Positions 36,454-64,000 of a DNA stretch of 64,000 nt are shown here, in pieces; position 1 is the stretch's first letter, and each line of letters begins with the position of its first letter. A model generated the notes under the pieces. That model was given only the letters and a program-made list of their open reading frames with translations, was not told where the DNA came from and did not search any database. Made by a program: the position numbers and the translations under genes. Source of the stretch: Caprimulgus europaeus (Eukaryota > Chordata > Aves > Caprimulgiformes > Caprimulgidae); contig OU015524.1 in NCBI GenBank assembly GCA_907165065.1, positions 55,221,295 to 55,285,294 of the forward strand, read 5' to 3'.

Positions 36454-39400
36454 CTGAACACAAGTTATTTTTGCAGAGATCTAGGGAAGTGTCCTGTACT
36501 TGCAGTTGCTGATGCAGCCAGCGGGGCTGACGTGCTGAACACCACAGGGACCCACTGCAGCCAGCAGAGCTGTTACCCGACAAAAGTGGGACTGGAAGTC
36601 AGGAGTCCCATCTTTCACCTTTCTGTGCTGTTTTACAAATAGCTTATAACAACTTTTTAGCAGATCTGCCAAATAAAATAGTCTCTTAAGTTGTCCTTTA
36701 ACCTCATGTGATTAGGGTGGGAGGGGGGAAGCACAGACAGAAGCAGTCTGTGCAGTTGGGATCCTTATAAAGGATGGTCTATCAAGGTTCCATATGAACA
36801 GAATTTTGTTATAATGGTTACAGTTTTAGATGTTTCTAGATATACTGGGATTCCTCTCTGGTTTTCCTTTTATATTCTGTACTTATTGCTATTGCATCTT
36901 CCCCCCCCCCCCCCCCTCCAGGTGACCCTTACTGGTGAGAATAGACCCATTTTGGCAAAGACTGAAACTGCAAGCAGTGTAGTGAAGATGGTTCTTTTCA
37001 GTTCCACTATGAAGGTGTGTGGAGGATGAGGTGGATGAAAGACAGGTGTGTGCTCCTAGCTAAGGCAGTTTTGTGTTGCTTCTGGAGTCATCTTGCTTCT
37101 GCCATAAAACTTCCTCCTGCTCAGGCCATGTGTACACTTGCACAGGGTCCTCATAAGATCTTCAGGTTCAAGCAGAAACCACAACTGCAGGTGGGGAAGA
37201 GTTCCCCAAAGTGCTGTCTGGTTGCAGGAGCGCTCTGCTCTGTGTGTGTATCGTGCTGTGAAAGCTCAAGTTCTTGATGTGCTCAACTTCCCTGCTTGGT
37301 TTTTGTTCACCACGCGTAATACAGTGAGAATATTCGAAGAGATTGTACTGATAGTTGTTAGAACAAAACCCCCTCATGCTTTGATGGAGCTGCCACTGGG
37401 AGCACCATTGTGAAAAAGATGAATCCAAAGTTTTAATGTATAATAAAGTATAATGTATAATTTTAATGTATAATGTATAATTAACCAAAGCTGTAAAACT
37501 GTGAACAGCCACTTAACACAGTAAATGGGGTTGGGGGCTTGGAGAGAAGAGAGTGGGATTTTATGGCTGATTTTATGCGCTGATAGAAACCGATTAAAGG
37601 TTTCAAAAATTACAGTGCTTCTCTTTGAGTTGTTTGACTTGGTAAGTCTTAAATACAGTCCCAAGACAGAACACTCAAGATAATCAATCTAGACACTTCA
37701 TGCTTTTAAAGAACATCTAGGAGTCCTCAAATGACTGTTAAAAACACTTTTCCTGATAGATGCAGTTGGCCTGCAAATTTACATTTTAGCAATTTAGCTG
37801 AAATGCTGAAACATTAAATGTGAGATGAATGGGAGCTTATGTTCTTGAGCCAAAGTATTACACCCAAATGGGGGGAAAAAGTTCTGTTTGTCTAAAGGAG
37901 TGAAAAATTTTTGCTAGAAAAATGACAATTAAAATGTAACCTAATTCTCTATTACTGGAATTAAGTGGTGCTTGGTAAGTTTTACTACTGCATAAAGGAT
38001 CCAATGTACTATTTCTACAATACCCCTGAGTAAGTCAGGAGATCAGTGCAGAGGAGCTGTTCCTGCTGTTTACTATAAAATTGCTACTGAGCTGCTGGGC
38101 TGACCGACTCACTCCTGTGATGGTTCAGACCTCCTCAGCAGTTCAGGCGTAAGGGGCTCCTGCAGCGCTGGTAACACAACTTACGGCAGAAGGATGGGTT
38201 TGTAGTCAGATGTTTTTCCTCGCTCTGCTTGACTCTTTTCTCTTCCGTGTGTTTGTGTTTTACGTATTCAACAGGAGTCCAATTCACACTCAGAAATACT
38301 GTTTTTGGGTGAAGAGAGAACAGCAAGCCTACTGCAAACATAATAGCTCTGCTAGCCTGAATTTAGTCATTGTGGCTTGTTAATGCTGCTTCAGGAGCTT
38401 TAAACAAAATTCTTAGGTTATGTTCCTGAGGCAATATGCTGGAGCAACCTGATTTTGAAAAAGGTCATAAAATAGGAGTTCCTGAAAATGTGTTAAGAAA
38501 GATAAGTTGCTGGGGAAAAAAAAATCCCTTCATCCAAGAATAAGTGATAACATTCTTGAGACATTCCTGTAAACTAGGAATGGATTAAAAACTAATAATA
38601 ATAATAATAAAACCAAACAAAACCCCCCAAAAACTTTTACCTGAAAGGATAATTGAGACATCTTACCCTAAGCTAATTCACTCCTTGCAAATGGTACTGG
38701 TATTCATCAAGTAAGTCTAGTAATAGAGAAATTTTGTGAACCTTACTTTAGTTTCTTGTTCTGCTACAGCTTCCTGTGACCTCAGATAAAGTTCAGCTAG
38801 TTCCCCTTTCATATGAATACTTTCTAAATAAATGTATGCCCACACAAGCATGTAAATACCTTTTCCTGATGGGATTTAATATACCTGCCAGGTATATTAA
38901 ATCATGCCAGGTAACTTAAGGAGAACAAATAGTAGTGCTATTTCCAAGCTTAGGACAGTGTCATGGCTGTCCAAGAAGGAGCTGGGGAAAATGAGGGAAA
39001 ACTTAATCATCCATCAGAAATGCAAAGTAGCCAAGTACACAGCATCTTCATAACTGTCAAGGGGACAAAGCAGCAGTGTCCTTCACCAAATTAATAGTCA
39101 GAACTAACAGACAGAAGGGATCCATCCTTCTGTCCTTGTTTTTTTAAGGAGACAAAACTAAATCTCTCCCTGCATCAGTTCTGCACACACATCCAGGCCT
39201 ACTCACTAGAAAACTTCCTGAACAAACACGTCATTAGTGTCTCAGCTTTACACTCGCACAACCATAGATTAAGACTTCTCTGACATCACTAGTACAGCAG
39301 CTGAGAATAACATTCACAGACTGATTTTTCCTTTTTTTTTCTTTTTTATTTGAGTAGAAGATATACATACTGATCAAGAGACACAATTGCACTATTTTCC

Positions 39401-39471
39401 AGAAGCATGATAGACACAAATTTTCTGGATCACACAGTCTTTATGGTTTTGTCACTTTTCTTCTTCCCAAG
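36454..39471. other. Intergenic downstream of RMND1; simple repeats only
   Basis: No gene was recognised. It contains a run of 16 C at 36901-36916 followed by TCCAGGT, a repetitive TAATGTATAAT patch at about 37432-37482, and an AAT triplet run at about 38590-38610. Confidence 0.6.
39345..39350 (-). terminator. RMND1: Alternative RMND1 polyadenylation signal
   Basis: TTTATT on the + strand reads AATAAA on the minus strand, about 135 bases past the stop. It would give a more ordinary 3' UTR length than the signal at 39472. Confidence 0.45.
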
Positions 39472-39477
39472 TTTATT
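39472..39477 (-). terminator. RMND1: RMND1 polyadenylation signal next to the stop
   Basis: A minus-strand AATAAA lies six bases after the stop codon (39486-39484). If used, the 3' UTR would be only about 25-40 nt. Confidence 0.5.
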
Positions 39478-39483
39478 CCATCA

Positions 39484-62120
<22,637 letters not shown>

Positions 62121-62134
62121 TGCTTCCCTCAGAA

Positions 62135-63700
62135 CTGTATTTAAGACAAACAAACAAAATAATCCATCAACCTTTGTAAAGAAATAATATTATTGTCCCT
62201 TTATTGAAAATCTGTACTCCCTCTGTATGTGTTAGTACTCCTAAGCACATGAACACTGGTGGGATTAAAAAGTTTTTTTCCAATGCTAAGGAAATACTTT
62301 AATTAGGATCAAAATGTATTACTGAGCTGTGTGCCTGCAACACATGGTGAGAAAGTAGAATTGGTTGCTATGTCAATATGCAAGCAGCCATCTTTTCCTT
62401 CTGTTGCTCATTCCGTGTAGCAGTTTGCACTCTCAGTAACCCCACTGACAAAATGACTCATGAACAAGGACACACCTTAAAGAGGACATCAGGCTTCGTG
62501 AATCATTATTTCATACATAACAAAACCAACAATTAGATTACTATGTGCTTGTATGGGAATGTCACCTTCGGAAAACACACACTGATCACCATCAGCTCAA
62601 ACTGCTGTATGGCAAATAGCCAAGCTCAGATCCAGCTCCCTTCACCTGTACTGACTAGAGCGAGAGCAGAGTCCTGCGAGTACAGGCCGGTGCAACAGGG
62701 ACTGCAAGGCCAGCTTGCAGATCTACCCGTGCTGACAGAAACGTGACAGCGTCCTTATTCTGGTATTCCAGACTAAAAGCAAGCTTATTGTATTTCCAGT
62801 ACATTGCATGAGCTAATCAAATAAATTTTAAAAGTATTCATGACAGTAGGCTGAATACCTCAGTGAGTGTGTTTCACTTGCTGAAGAATCGCAGTGTCAA
62901 GTCCCTGCCCCCATCTGCTCTTATTAACAAAGAACGTTTCCCTCATGACAGAAAATCCATCTTCAGCAAGTTACTAACAAAAAAAAAAAGTCATTAAGTT
63001 GTATAGTTTGAAAAAATTTCCATTATCAGAATGTTTTTCAAAAACTGTGTAGAGAAGGAACTTCAGTATTACCCATACATTTAATGGAATAATGAAAACA
63101 AATCATTGTGTGCTGAGTGGAACAAGCAACTTGGAAAAAAAAAAAACAAACAAAAAAACCCACAAAACCAAACCTCACCCTAACACAATTTAATGTAAGG
63201 AGAGTACACTAATTCTGGTGAAGGAAGCATACAATTCTGAAAAAAAAAAAAAGACATAAACCACCTTTAGGCTACCACAGACATTGGGCATAATTTTTTG
63301 TGCTCCTCACTTGTAGCTTTTTGCCCAATTTGTAAGCCTGTTCTTTGCAAATTTATTAGAATAAACTAATTATTATTTTCCTTTTAAACTTGTCCCATAT
63401 TTAAAAGGCGACCCAGAAGATTGCCCAGGACAAGGCACATCGACCTTTTTAAATGCCTGTTACCTCTGGATCATCAAGAGAGATTAAAAACTCGGCAACT
63501 GCAACCCAAAGTGGTTGAGAGCCAGGACAAGGGGACAAGTCCCCGGCGGTGTGGGGGTAACCGGCAGAATGAGACAAACGCCAGGTACTGCCGGACTTTC
63601 AGACTCAACAGAACCTTGTGCCGAACCGCAGTGATCCCAGCGGCGGTTTCCCAAGCGTTCGGGCTCACAGCGAGTTACGAGGAGGCCATGTTCACAAGGA
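62135..63700 (-). other. RMND1: RMND1 intron 1 and probable exon 1 region
   Basis: RMND1 has a non-coding first exon in other vertebrates. Candidate minus-strand donors nearest the CpG island are CCAGAG|GTAACA at about 63465 and CGCT|GTGAGC at about 63666. I cannot choose between them without transcript data. The remainder is AT-rich with A-rich runs near 62980, 63135 and 63240. Confidence 0.45.
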
Positions 63701-64000
63701 CTAAAGTCCACGGAGGAGCCTTAACGGCAGCTCTGCAGCGGCACCTGCCCAGGCAGAGCCGGACAGCGCGACCCAAGGCGTCGGCGGGGCCAAGCGCCGC
63801 CCCTGTCGCCAGGCTGCAGGGGCCGTGTCCGAGCCGCAGACACAGCCCGGCACTTCCGTCTCTAACACAGCACACGCCTTATCCACGCTCGCTGCCTTTC
63901 CAGCCGCCAGCCCGAGCTCGCCGCGGCAGAGACAGCCAGATGGACGAAGACACCGGGCCCGCTCTGCCGGCCCCCTCGGGTGCTGCGGGCCTCGGGGCGG
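63480..64000. promoter_or_regulatory. Bidirectional CpG promoter, RMND1 (-) and ARMT1 (+)
   Basis: GC and CpG content rise from about 63.5 kb to the window end. RMND1 reads leftwards from here, and a + strand ATG in good context starts at 63940. RMND1 and ARMT1 (C6orf211) share a head-to-head promoter in human, which fits. Confidence 0.75.
63940..64000 (+). CDS. ARMT1: ARMT1 first codons (partial, runs off window)
   Basis: ATG at 63940 opens a frame to the window edge (MDEDTGPALPAPSGAAGLGA). ARMT1 is a DUF89-family protein described as an acidic-residue methyltransferase acting on PCNA, and as a metal-dependent phosphatase. ARMT1 N termini in vertebrates are short, Ala/Pro/Gly-rich and variable before the conserved SFAYLT block, which would lie beyond the edge. 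The call rests on the head-to-head position with RMND1 and the style of the N terminus; no diagnostic motif is visible. Confidence 0.6.
   Translation, partial: MDEDTGPALPAPSGAAGLGA

Overview
The window reads as a bird nuclear chromosome segment. Two 5'-truncated CR1 LINEs end in the avian CR1 octamer-type tail, long LTRs of bird type are present, genes are compact with sharp CpG islands, and the gene order matches the amniote AKAP12 - ZBTB2 - RMND1 - ARMT1 block (human 6q25.1). I could not run searches. Gene calls rest on reading translations and splice sites directly and comparing them with remembered family sequences.

Layout. (1) About 1-1.9 kb is probably the tail of the AKAP12 3' UTR (+ strand, inferred mainly from synteny), ending at an AATAAA at 1888. 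(2) 1.9-20.9 kb has no recognisable host protein gene. It holds two direct 1,325-bp LTR copies exactly 8,060 bp apart (7956-9280 and 16016-17340). Between them lie a decayed ERVL-like reverse transcriptase fragment, a solo LTR of another family (10588-11738) and, unexpectedly, a CpG island (about 14.2-15.0 kb). (3) 20.9-30.3 kb is ZBTB2 on the minus strand: a 3' UTR, a zinc-finger exon, a BTB exon, and a non-coding first exon inside a 3-kb CpG island. The reconstructed protein is 511 aa with no break. (4) 31.5-39.4 kb is intergenic, with one CR1. (5) 39.48-about 63.9 kb is RMND1 on the minus strand. Eleven coding exons join in phase to a 449-residue protein, the same length as human. Its introns hold a hAT (Charlie-like) DNA transposon relic, a second solo LTR of the same family as the one at 10.6 kb, and a CR1. 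(6) 63.7-64.0 kb is a CpG-rich head-to-head promoter. A + strand ATG at 63940 probably begins ARMT1 and runs off the window.

The host genes are independent housekeeping or regulatory genes: ZBTB2 is a nuclear BTB/zinc-finger regulator, RMND1 acts in mitochondrial translation, and ARMT1 is a carboxyl methyltransferase/phosphatase-family protein. They do not form one pathway. The part least like an ordinary bird locus is 7.9-17.4 kb. Its LTR pair is nearly identical although the interior is decayed, identity falls sharply at the edges with only transitions among the nearest differences, and a CpG island sits inside. Gene conversion, an assembly effect, or insertion around an older promoter are the main readings.
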